A stretch of DNA of 64,000 bases, taken from Bacteroidales bacterium. Lineage in GTDB: Bacteria; Bacteroidota; Bacteroidia; Bacteroidales; Tenuifilaceae. Where the stretch lies: contig JACJXD010000003.1 in assembly GCA_020636845.1 (NCBI GenBank), positions 62,001-126,000 of the forward strand. Reading direction: 5' to 3'. The notes under the pieces are model-generated. The model had not been told where the DNA came from and searched no databases. It saw only the letters and a list, made by a program, of their open reading frames with translations. Positions 9,546 through 19,473 of the stretch are shown in pieces (the stretch's first letter is position 1; every line of letters begins with the position of its first letter). The position numbers and the translations under genes are program-made.

Positions 9546-9626
9546 CCAAACTCAACTACTCAGTTACTCAATTATTCAATTACTCAATTACTCAGTTACT
9601 CAATTACTCATCACTCAGCTATAACC
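9546..9626. repeat. Right repeat arm: (ATTACTCA)n short tandem repeats
   Basis: Runs of CAATTACTC and CAGTTACTC with period near 8 fill the space between the S23 gene and cas1. They are the reverse complement of the GAGTAATT units at 9041-9113. Together the two arms make a terminal-inverted-repeat-like frame around the S23 gene. Confidence 0.7.
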
Positions 9627-10592
9627 ATGAAACACACCTATTACTTGTTTAATCCCGGCACCTTAGAGCGTAAAGACAACACCCTAAAATTCACTCCCAT
9701 TGTGGAAGACGGCAACGGCAAGGAAACAGGAGGGCAACCACGTTACCTGCCCGTGGAAAATGTCAGCGACCTGTATGTCTTTGGTTCACTGCGAGCCAAC
9801 AGCGCTTTGTACAATTTTTTGGGGGCCAGCGATATCGCCGTTCATTTCTTCGACTACTACGAAAACTACACAGGATCCTTCATGCCCCGCGACTCGTTAC
9901 TATCAGGGCGAATGCTTCTGGCTCAAACAAGCCATTATCAGGATAAAAAGAAACGCATTGCTATAGCCCGAAAGTTCATCGAAGGCGCCGCATTCAATAT
10001 GGTCAAGAACCTAAAATACTATAATAAACGCGGGCGCGACATGGAACCGCTTATTAATCAAATAGAAGGATACGCCTCGAAAATTCCGGAGACCACTCAA
10101 ACCAACGAGCTGATGGGTATTGAAGGCAATATCCGAATGACATATTACGATGCCTTCAACTGCATTATCAACGATTTCGAAATGGGAAACCGTACCAAAC
10201 AGCCGCCAAGCAACGAAGTTAATGCGCTGATTTCGTTCGGAAACATGATGTGTTACAGCCAATGCCTAAGGGCCATCCATCAAACCCAGCTAAACCCCAC
10301 AATCAGCTACTTACATGTTCCCGGCGAAAGGAGGTATTCGTTATCGTTGGATATCTCGGAAATTTTTAAGCCACTACTGGTCGATCGGGTTATTTTCAAA
10401 GTTTTGAATAAAAAGGAGCTCCAAGAAAAGCACTTCGACAAAAATTTAAACCGATGCCTGTTAAACCAAAACGGCAAAAAGATTTTCGTTCAGGAATTCG
10501 AAAATCGTCTAAACGAAACAATCCGGCATCGTGCGTTAAACCGGAATGTTAGCTACAAACATTTAATTAAGCTGGAATGTTACAAAACTTAG
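9627..10592 (+). CDS. cas1: Cas1 integrase (type I-B)
   Basis: Metal-dependent integrase that, with Cas2, inserts new spacers at the leader end of the array. The N-terminal beta domain (residues about 1-75) starts KHTYYLFNPGTL and contains the LPVENVSDLYVFG block. The helical catalytic domain follows; the metal ligands are expected in MGIEGNIRMTYYDAF (Glu, about residue 168), the LHVPGERRYSLSLDISEIFKP block (His and Asp, about residues 233-250). At 321 residues it is full length and intact. It follows the S23 cassette and precedes a frameshifted cas2 by 64 bases. If Cas2 is really broken, this Cas1 could not acquire spacers alone; if the shift is an error, the adaptation module is complete. 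Confidence 0.94.
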   Translation: MKHTYYLFNPGTLERKDNTLKFTPIVEDGNGKETGGQPRYLPVENVSDLYVFGSLRANSALYNFLGASDIAVHFFDYYENYTGSFMPRDSLLSGRMLLAQTSHYQDKKKRIAIARKFIEGAAFNMVKNLKYYNKRGRDMEPLINQIEGYASKIPETTQTNELMGIEGNIRMTYYDAFNCIINDFEMGNRTKQPPSNEVNALISFGNMMCYSQCLRAIHQTQLNPTISYLHVPGERRYSLSLDISEIFKPLLVDRVIFKVLNKKELQEKHFDKNLNRCLLNQNGKKIFVQEFENRLNETIRHRALNRNVSYKHLIKLECYKT

Positions 10593-10656
10593 TAAACACT
10601 TACTTGGTATGGAAGAGTACAAACCATTTAAAATGTGGTGGTAAAACAATATAAAA

Positions 10657-10922
10657 ATGTACATAATACTTGTTTATGATGTAGGCCAAAAGCGGGTAGG
10701 AAAAATGCTTAAACTATGCCGAAAATACCTAAATTGATTCAAAATTCTGTTTTCGAGGGCGAAATAACCGAAGTTCAGCTTTTAACGAGCCTAAAATGGA
10801 ATGCCCGTAAAATTATTGACGAAGAAAACGACAGCATAATAATTTTTAAATCGCGACAGGAAAAATGGCTTGATAAGGAAATTGTTGGCCAAGAAAGGCA
10901 AAGCACCAACACTATACTTTAA
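10657..10922 (+). pseudogene. cas2: Cas2, single frameshift
   Basis: Cas2 is the small dimeric core of the Cas1-Cas2 integration complex. The start at 10657 gives MYIILVYDVGQKRVGKMLK, with the usual beta1-Asp (YDV) motif. The frame then hits TGA at about 10733. Changing the AATTGATTC there to AATTGGATTC, that is one missing G, restores YLNWIQNSVFEGEI, a strongly conserved Cas2 block, and the frame then runs to the stop at 10922. Restored length is about 88 residues, normal for the family. A one-base G-run deletion fits the pattern in cas8b-cas3. Confidence 0.85.
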
Positions 10923-11148
10923 AAAAGTTGTCGAAGGCATAAATTTTTACCGGAAAAACAAAAAAATGGCTACAACACACAACCCACCCGTTCTTTGACA
11001 TGCTGATTTAAAAAAAAGTTAACGCACGTTGTCGTAACCCCTACCTGAACTTACAATTGGCAATCGACAACTTTAAGCAAAAAATTTATACTTTTATACA
11101 AAGTCGTATCCCCGTAAAAACGGGTTTTTATTTTGGAAAAAGTAACGG
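10923..11148 (+). promoter_or_regulatory. CRISPR leader region
   Basis: AT-rich 226-nt stretch between cas2 and the first repeat, with no gene. It has long A runs, a GTTCTTTGACATGCTGATTT segment at about 10990-11010 and a short hairpin at 11111-11124. The position next to cas1-cas2 and upstream of repeats that end in ATTGAAAT identifies it as the leader, so the array should be transcribed on the plus strand and new spacers should enter near 11178. Confidence 0.7.
11111..11130 (+). terminator. Terminator-like hairpin at the leader end
   Basis: CCCGT (11111-11115), loop AAAA, ACGGG (11120-11124) and then TTTTTA. It is a short stem but has the form of an intrinsic terminator. It lies 19 bases before the first repeat. 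It could end the cas operon transcript, or it could be an integration-complex signal of the leader; it would hinder transcription into the array if it were a strong terminator. Confidence 0.4.
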
Positions 11149-14100
11149 CTTTCAACCGAACCAAAGTGGAATTGAAATATGAATAATGCAATTAACCAAA
11201 CAAAATGTTAATTTGGAGCTTTGTCTTTCAACCGAACCAAAGTGGAATTGAAATGAAACCGCGTTCCTTTCAACCGAACCAAAGTTCTTTTTGTCAACTT
11301 TCAACCGAACCAAAGTGGAATTGAAATAATGTTTAAGTCTTCAACTTTCAACCGAACCAAAGTGGAATTGAAATCTTTCAACTGTTTATGAACCAAAGTG
11401 GAATTTGAAATTTCAACCGAACCAAAGTGGAATTGAAATCAAAAGAACATGCTATACATTGTGCAAGAGCCTTTCAACCGAACCAAAGTGGAATTGAAAT
11501 CTACCGAACCAAAGTGGAAAGATTGAAACTTTCAAAATGGAATTGAACCGAACCAAAGTGGAATTGAAATAACTTGGCTGTTGTCGAAGTTGCTTTCAAC
11601 CGAACCAAAGTGGAATTAAAAATTCTTTCAACCGAACCAAAGTGGAATTGAAATTGAATTCTTTGTCCGATTCAACCACTTTATAAAGATAATTTGGCTT
11701 TTCAACCGAACCAAAGTGGAATTGAAATTTGCTATATTGAATCCCTTTCAACCGAACCAAAGTGGAATTGAAATGTTGGGCACATTGACGAATTTCTGGC
11801 GGCACAGTCAACTTTCAACCGAACCAAAGTGGAATTGAAATATAAGATAGGGGAATCAAGCAAAATTTCAACCAACCGAACCAAAGTGGAATTGAAATAG
11901 TGAGCTTTGCAAACAGCCTTTTTAATATCTTACTTTCTTTCAACCGAACCAAAGTGGAATTGAAATATTGATAGCCTTCGAACAGGCAAGCAAACAACTT
12001 TCAACCGAACCAAAGTGGAATTGAAATAAATCGTTTTACCGAACCAAAGTGGAATTGCTTTCAACCGAACCAAAGTGGAATTGAAATATTCTCAATATTA
12101 AGCGCTTCTTTCAACCGAACCAAAGTGGAATTGAAATAAGTTTGGTTATAACTTTTCAAAAAAACGTTTTCAACCGAACCAAAGTGGAATTGAAATAGAT
12201 AACATGATCGTGCATTTAAACCGAATGCTCTTTAACTTTTCAACCGAACCAAAGTGGAATTGAAATAAAGTGGATCGTTGTTTAACCGATCAGGAAAGTA
12301 ATATTTTCAACCGAACCAAAGTGGAATTGAAATGGAATTGAAAAAAATTGTCTTGACATACATTCTTTCAACCGGAACCAAAGTGGAATTGAAATAAGGA
12401 ATATACTTTCAACCGAACCAAAGTGGAATTTCAATGAACCAAAGTGGAATTGAAAAGAAATGCTTAAAGATAATTATGCCTAATCTTTCAACCGAACCAA
12501 AGTGGAATTGAAATTGAAATTAATTTGCAAAACCTGATAAAGTCACTTTCAACCGAACCAAAGTGGAATTGAAATAAGCACAAACGAAAGGAGTATAAAC
12601 AAACACAGATTGGCTTTCAACCGAACCAAAGTGGAATTGAAATGAAGTACGATTTTAGCTTTCAAGAACCAAAGCTGTTGAAATTTCAACTTTAACCAAA
12701 GTGGAATTGAAATTGCAGCATTTGCAGTAATTTTAATGCTCTTGCTCCCTTTCAACCGAACCAAAGTGGAATTGAAATGAGTTTGAATTTGAATGCCGAT
12801 TGTGCGCCTAAAAATGCTTTCAACCGAACCAAAGTGGAATTGAAATAACCAATTACTAAAGGACAAAGAGTTGGCATATTTTGCTTTCAACCGAACTGAA
12901 CCAAAGTGGAATTGAAATTCAACGAATTCTCCTAAATTTCCTGCCGTTTTTCTTTCAACCGAACCAAAGTGGAATTGAAATATTATTTTTCTTATGTCTT
13001 TTCTTTTTTTGAATTTATCTTTCAACCGAAACCAAAGTGGAATTGAAATTTGTGTTTTTGACTTGTAAGCCGATAAATATTTAAATTCTTTCAACCGAAC
13101 CAAAGTGGAATTGAAATCTTGATACGTAAAGTGTTTGAGGCGGTGTATTAGTAACTTTCAACCGAACCAAAGTGGAATTGAAATAGTATGTTGGGCAATA
13201 ACTGCCTGTTAATTGAACCCTTTCAACCGAACCAAAGTGGAATTGAAATGAAGTATTCAACCATTTGCCAAATTCGCCTAATTTCTTTCAACCGAACCAA
13301 AGTGGAATTGAAATAATTTTCAAGTGGTCAACGTAGGTTCTTTATTAAACGTAAACTTTCAACCGAACCAAAGTGGAATTGAAATTAAGGAGAATAAAAT
13401 TTATAGCCAACCATCAAATTGTTTGCTTTCAACCGAACCAAAGTGGAATTGAAATTTCAATCAAAACGACCAGTAACTTTCAATGAACTTCAACTTCTTT
13501 CAACCGAACCAAAGTGGAATTGAAATTTGTTGAACGAAGGAGATATAGACGACCTATCTTTCAACCGAACCAAAGTGGAATTGAAATTTCAAAGTTTCAA
13601 CCAGCCTACCATAACTTCTTGTCTTTCAACCGAACCAAAGTGGAATTGAAATTTGGTATGCTTTCGCAACTAACCACAAGGCGATATTTCTTTCAACCGA
13701 ACCAAAGTGGAATTGAAATGTAACAAGACGCTTAACGGCGAAAAGACTTATTCTTTCAACCGAACCAAAGTGGAATTGAAATAAAGCGTGTCGTTCAACC
13801 TTTTTCTTCATCAAAATCCCTTTCAACCGAACCAAAGTGGAATTGAAATAGCAGCGATTAAAGAATTCTGATTATAACTAAAAACCTTTCAACCGAACCA
13901 AAGTGGAATTGAAATTTAAACTTTTCTTCAATTTCGAGAGTACACTTTCAATTTTCAACCGAACCAAAGTGGAATTGAAATATGGTCTATTCAGATGGGT
14001 ACTTGTTCATAACAGACTTTTTCAACCGAACCAAAGTGGAATTGAAATGATTGTAATCCGGTGTTTTGGATGTAAGGTTGTACGCTTTTACTTTCAACCG

Positions 14101-17100
14101 AACCAAAGTGGAATTGAAATTTGTTTATTTATTATTAACTTCCATCTACTTCGCTTTCTCTTTCAACCGAACCAAAGTGGAATTGAAATTAGAAATAGTT
14201 CGGATAGTGGCTTTTTTAAAAAGCTTTCTTTCAACCGAACCAAAGTGGAATTGAAATGCGGCTGGGAAGGCATGTTCTTTTACTGCAAAGTTTATTCTTT
14301 CAACCGAACCAAAGTGGAATTGAAATTTTTCAGTATCACTTCAGGTAGCAGGAGTCAAACTTTCAACCGAACCAAAGTGGAATTGAAATTCAGCGGTTGT
14401 AAGTTAAGCGTTTTTTGCCCTTTCTTTCAACCGAACCAAAGTGGAATTGAAATAACAATAGAATTGCAGAAAGTCAGCAAGCCCAATACACCTTTCAACC
14501 GAACCAAAGTGGAATTGAAATTCTTCTAAAAAATTAAAAACGTTTATTGCAGTTCATTCTTTCAACCGAACCAAAGTGGAATTGAAATGAAAAATTGACC
14601 TTGAATGGGGGCAAATGCAACAAACTTCAACCGAACCAAAGTGGAATTGAAATTACGGGAACAGGGAAAATAAAACAGCCACTTGCGCTAAGCTTTTCAA
14701 CCGAACCAAAGTGGAATTGAAATTTGCTTCAAGTTTTGCATTGTGCCACGCTCAAAATTACTTTCAACCGAACCAAAGTGGAATTGAAATTACAGGAATT
14801 ATGACGAAACAGAAACTATGACTTTAAATGCTTTCAACCGAACCAAAGTGGAATTGAAATAACTTTCAATCGAACCAATTTGGAACTGTAAAAAAGGAAT
14901 TGATACTTTCAACCGAACCAAAGTGGAATTGAAATTTTTGTTTAAAGTGGAATTGAAATTTAAATCTGAACTTCTTAACTTATCCTTTCAAACCGAACCA
15001 AAGTGGAATTGAAATCTTCCAATTACCTAATCGCGTTTAGAACCGAACCAAAGTGGAATTGAAATTTTGAAGTACACGTAAATCCATTCTCCAAAACCGA
15101 ACCAAAGTGGAATTGAAATATAATGCCTTAAGTGTTTCACATCAATGGAAAAAACTCTACTTTCTTTCAACCGAACCAAAGTGGAATTGAAATAAGCGTT
15201 TCAGCAGTCTAAAGGGTTATTCTGAACCATAATTGAAATTTCAACCCTGAACCAAAGTGGAATTGAAATTGGTTTAAGAAAAGTTGAAAGGGCATTTCTT
15301 TCAACCGAACCAAAGTGGAATTGAAATGAAGAAATAAAAATGATTGTCAGGCATCTTTCTTTCAACCGAACCAAAGTGGAATTGAAATTGATAAATGTTT
15401 AAAATCATTGAGCCGGGCGTGATTAACTTTTTCAACCGAACCAAAGTGGAATTGAAATATAACAAAGCCGTTGTATTTTTTCCGTTAAAGCATTCTTTCA
15501 ACCGAACCAAAGTGGAATTGAAATATATTAAAAACAGCCTTCTATCTTTTTCCAGCTTTCTTTTTCAACCGAACCAAAGTGGAATTGAAATTTAAAGGCC
15601 TAATTGGAATTGATGTCACCTCTTTCAACCGAACCAAAGTGGAATTGAAATTTCATTGAACTCACCGGAATTGATACCGAAGCAATTTGAGTTTTTTCAA
15701 CCGAACCAAAGTGGAATTGAAATTCTACCCATGTGGCGGGTTGGTTTATTAACTTTCAACCGAACCAAAGTGGAATTGAAATAAGTTTCAAATGGTTAAA
15801 CGGAAATCTGTTTGACTTTTTCAACCGAACCAAAGTGGAATTGAAATTTTAAGACATTTAACTGCCTGAACGAAAAAGCATCTTTCAACCGAACCAAAGT
15901 GGAATTGAAATTGTTTAAATTAAGACTGAAAACTTTCAACCGAAAAAATTGAAATCTTTCAACTTTCAACCAAAAAGTGGAATTGAAATGGAGTGGAATT
16001 GAAATATAAAAGAACGCGAACGGCTAAAAGCATAAGCACTTTCAACCGAACCAAAGGAATTGATTGAAATTTTGTTCAAACAATCAGTTGATGCTTTTTC
16101 AACCGAACCAAAGTGGAATTGAAATGTATAACAACTTGCCATTTTTGCAAATAGCTTTCAACCGAACCAAAGTGGAATTGAAATTCGGCAAATTACTTCA
16201 ACCGAACCAAAGTGGAATTGAAATGAAATAAGGTAGGTAGCTTTCCAACCGAACCAAAGTGGAATTGAAATTGAAATGCAATTAAGGCTTTTTATTGGCC
16301 AATTTACTTTCAACCGAACCAAAGTGGAATTGAAATTTATCAACCTCCTTCTTTCAACCGAACCAAAGTGGAATTGAAATAACACATGTATTGATTATGA
16401 CTTCGATCTTTCTTTCAACCGAACCAAAGTGGAATTGAAATAAAATTTTAAATTCTTTTCAACCGAACCGAACCAAAGTGGAATTGAAATAAAGGTATTT
16501 TAGTTCATTTCAACCGAACCAAAGTGGAATTGAAATCTTCCTCAACGCTTCTTTTCAACCGAACCAAAGTGGAATTGAAATTTTTGCTAAACGTTACGAA
16601 TATCCAACCTACTTTCAACCGAACCAAAGTGGAATTGAAATTGATTTGCCAACTGAACCAAAGTGGAATTGAAATAAAAAGTGGAATTGAAATTTTCAAC
16701 CGAACCAAGGAATTAAATGAACTTTTGATCGGTAAATCTAAACCTTTCAACCGAACCAAAGTGGAATTGAAATTCAGTAAAATGGTATATGGAACTCTGT
16801 TAGAAACTTAACCTTTCAACCGAACCAAAGTGGAATTGAAATTTAATAAAAATTGCTTGATTTGTTTAAGTATTTGGAAACCGAACCAAAGTGGAATTGA
16901 AATTTCATGTTAAATTTCATAGCCAAAGAACCAAAGTGGAATTGAAATAATTTAAATAGAACCAAAAAGGAATGAAATTTCTTAAGTAACCTTTCAACCG
17001 AACCAAAGTGGAATTGAAATCATGAAATTTAATTGATACATAATTCCTTTCAACCGAACCAAAGTGGAATTGAAATGAACTTTATAACTAGACATAAATT

Positions 17101-17725
17101 GCTTAAGCAGACAATTTTCAACCGAACCAAAGTGGAATTGAAATATCATATTTTGTTATCAATCAAAGGTTTAACTTTCAACCGAACCAAAGTGGAATTG
17201 GAATTGAAATAAAATAAAGGTAGGGAAAAACGTATTATTGCGAAATTTTCAACCGAACCAAAGTGGAATTGAAATAACGGCATTAATCGAAGGTTAAGAA
17301 ATTTCCACTATTCAACCGAACCAAAGTGGAATTGAAATTAATTGGTTACTTCTAACTGGCCTTCTTTCAACCGAACCAAAGTGGAATTGAAATTACTTCG
17401 ATATAAATTTTATTATCTTTGCCCAAGTCTTTCAACCGAACCAAAGTGGAATTGAAATATTCGAACATTAGCGCTTTCTGGTTTGATGATTTTCAACCGA
17501 ACCAAAGTGGAATTGAAATCTGTTGCCACTTGTGGAAACAGTTGATCTAGAACCTTTCAACTGAACCAAAGTGGAATTGAAAGTTGTTACCAACAAGCAC
17601 TTTCAAACCTTTCAACCGAACCAAAGTGGAATTGAAATTAATTTATTTCCTTTTTCCATTGTTCCTTTCAACCGAACCAAAGTTTGAAATGTACGATGAA
17701 ACTTTCAACCGAACCAAAGTGGAAT
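11149..17725 (+). CRISPR. Type I-B CRISPR array, about 110 repeats of 30 bp
   Basis: The repeat is 30 bp, opening CTTTCAACCGAACC and closing GTGGAATTGAAAT. The ATTGAAA(C/T) end is typical of I-B and sets the orientation, with the leader at 11 kb. By eye I count about 110 copies; most spacers are near 34-38 bp. From about 13.0 to 14.8 kb the array is very regular. At 11.2-12.7 kb and 14.9-17.0 kb many units are abnormal: truncated repeats (for example near 11270, 12040, 12660, 15940 and 16690), inserted bases (12372, 12890, 13030), very short spacers (about 10-17 bp near 16190 and 16540) and repeats lacking the CTTTC start (15040, 15095, 16880). The last units near 17680-17725 are also shortened, as expected at an old trailer end. 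Confidence 0.97.
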
Positions 17726-17899
17726 AACAAAACGACAAACTATGCGTAATTGGCGGAAAGCAAAAAAACAGTGCTAGAAACAGATAAGTTATAAATTTTT
17801 GTATTAGAACTTGAGTACTAAGAACGCAAAGAAAAATTTTGAAATATCTTTACGAAACCCTAATACTTTATACCGCTTAGGTAAATAGAAAATCTGAAT
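17726..17899. other. Spacer after the array
   Basis: About 170 AT-rich bases between the last degenerate repeat and the acetyltransferase gene. I see no open frame, RNA gene, strong hairpin or further repeat copy here. Confidence 0.5.
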
Positions 17900-17927
17900 A
17901 TGACACCAAATAATTGAAACACGTAGA

Positions 17928-18407
17928 TTGTATCTTAGGCAACTAACGCTAAAAGATACTCAGAATCTTTCCTTAGTCTTATCTGATAAAGAATCAATGA
18001 GACATTATCCTCATGCTTTTTCAACCGAAGAAGTTGCTATATGGATAAACCGAAATATCGAACGATATAAAAATGATGGATTTGGATTATGGGCGGTAAT
18101 ACGAAAAGATGATGGCCAATTTTTAGGAGACTGCGGAATCACTCTACAGAATATCGATGGAGACACCTTACCGGAAATAGGTTTTCACATCATTAAAACG
18201 TTTTGCAATATGGGATACGCAACAGAAGCAGCGGAAGCCTGTAAAAGATATGCCATAGAAGTATTAAAGTTTAAATCGATTTACTCATACTCCGAGGTTG
18301 AAAATAAAGCGTCACAAAGGGTGTCTGCAAAGATAGGCATGAATCAAATAAAAACATTCAAAAGCGAAGGAATAGAGAAAGTCGTTTATGAGTATAAAAT
18401 GATGTGA
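17928..18407 (+). CDS. GNAT family N-acetyltransferase (RimJ/RimL-like)
   Basis: Acetyl-CoA-dependent transferase of the GNAT_3 (RimJ/RimL) type; the substrate cannot be told. Visible features are the N-terminal LYLRQLTLKDTQNL, the GLWAVIRKDDGQFLGDCGI strands, EIGFHIIKTFCNMGYATEAAEA (acetyl-CoA pyrophosphate loop, here NMGYATEA) and the C-terminal ASQRVSAKIGM block. The start is uncertain. The chosen TTG at 17928 lies inside the conserved N-terminal strand, because upstream in-frame codons read IIETRR but lack an ATG. The ATG at 17900 is one base out of frame. This suggests another single-base deletion at about 17910, so the true start may be 17900. Confidence 0.8.
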   Translation: MYLRQLTLKDTQNLSLVLSDKESMRHYPHAFSTEEVAIWINRNIERYKNDGFGLWAVIRKDDGQFLGDCGITLQNIDGDTLPEIGFHIIKTFCNMGYATEAAEACKRYAIEVLKFKSIYSYSEVENKASQRVSAKIGMNQIKTFKSEGIEKVVYEYKMM

Positions 18408-18615
18408 AAAAATAAAATAGATAAAACCAGCCCCTAACATATCTATAGCAATTGGGACTTGAAGTTTAATTCGTAAATTGGCAATCCATTTGCATGATTT
18501 GGTAGTTTGCAGGAAAATAGTTTGTAACCACAACCCAGACTAAAATGAAATGCAACTATTTATATCACACAAGATTCAAGATTTTACTGATTAGCCCATC
18601 AACCTACAGAAATTT

Positions 18616-19197
18616 TTACGCAGGAATTCTACGATTTCGCAACGATTCGTAATTCAACACTATTTCTAAAGCCTTGTGTATGGCTTCGTTTATTTGAAGT
18701 TGCTCGTTGGCAAGTTGGAAATCTAGCGATGCCAGTCTAATGTAAAAGTCCGAGAAGTTGGGCGATTTTCCTAATACCGACGGCAAGAGGTTTTGGAATG
18801 CATCGGTTTGCTTTATTCCCTTACAGGTAATTAAGCGAGGTTTATCGTTTTTATCCGTATTGGAGGAAAATCCGAAAAGGCGACATATCAACCCCCTATC
18901 GTTATACCTGGAACATCCTCCGTTTTGTTCGAAAGGAGTAAAAAAGTAGCAAGGAGCATTTTGGGGTAAATTACCTATTTTATCATACACCGTTTCTGCC
19001 GTTCCCTCCTTATACAACTCGTACGCCAACGGGAAAAACTCAAGGGAACTTGCATATAAATCCCTCTTCAAGCAACAGGAATAGCATCCTTGTTGACAGT
19101 GTAGGTTACTTGCCTTACTAAAAGTCTCCGTATGCATCGAAGCTTCGTTCAACAACTTACGCACATGTACCACTTTGTAATTTAGCGATTTGCGCAT
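18616..19197 (-). CDS. YkgJ family cysteine cluster protein
   Basis: Putative zinc- or iron-binding protein of the YkgJ/UPF0153 family; the function of the family is unsettled. The cysteine pattern is the basis of the call: CQQGCYSCC near residues 34-42, then NAPCYFF, GGCSRY, LICRLFGF and ITCKG. The spacing CxxxCxxC followed by CxxY(N)xRGxxCRxFG matches the family. There is no signal peptide. At 193 residues it is a little longer than the core domain because of a C-terminal helical tail. It stands alone on the minus strand, convergent with the acetyltransferase and divergent from the OPT transporter. Confidence 0.82.
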   Translation of the reverse strand: MRKSLNYKVVHVRKLLNEASMHTETFSKASNLHCQQGCYSCCLKRDLYASSLEFFPLAYELYKEGTAETVYDKIGNLPQNAPCYFFTPFEQNGGCSRYNDRGLICRLFGFSSNTDKNDKPRLITCKGIKQTDAFQNLLPSVLGKSPNFSDFYIRLASLDFQLANEQLQINEAIHKALEIVLNYESLRNRRIPA

Positions 19198-19386
19198 ACA
19201 ACTCTCCTCTATTTTGTTCTTTATAAACTTTCGAAATTTCCGAAATATTTTGCAATGTTGATGCAGAGAAATACTCTTTGCCTAACTTTATTTTCACCTA
19301 AATAAAACTCCTGCATTAAACCTTTTCCATTTACAATCTTCACAAATAAAACTTATTCACAAAACATCCAATTTTTCAAAAATCAG

Positions 19387-19416
19387 TTTCATTTTAAGCA
19401 AAAATTAGTAGGTTTG
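19387..19416 (+). promoter_or_regulatory. Bacteroidota-type promoter for the OPT transporter
   Basis: TAGGTTTG at 19409-19416 matches the -7 box TANNTTTG. An imperfect -33 box TTTC lies at 19387-19390 with 18 bases between. The start codon is 57 bases downstream. Confidence 0.45.
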
Positions 19417-19473
19417 GATTTATAAAATCTAAAAAATTCAATAACCGACTTAATAACTAAAAGTTTACGAAAA

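Noticed and set aside
9700..9966. 88-codon frame within cas1
   Set aside because: Shadow frame of cas1, which has full family motifs in the main frame.
10716..10922. A separate 68-codon gene after cas1
   Set aside because: It is the C-terminal part of cas2 after the one-base shift; the N-terminal part is at 10657-10732.
11596..16811. Many open frames on both strands with repeated segments such as FNRTKVELK, FQPNQSGIE and FNSTLVRLK
   Set aside because: They are translations of the CRISPR repeat in different frames; the repeat lacks stops in several frames, so chance frames run across spacers.
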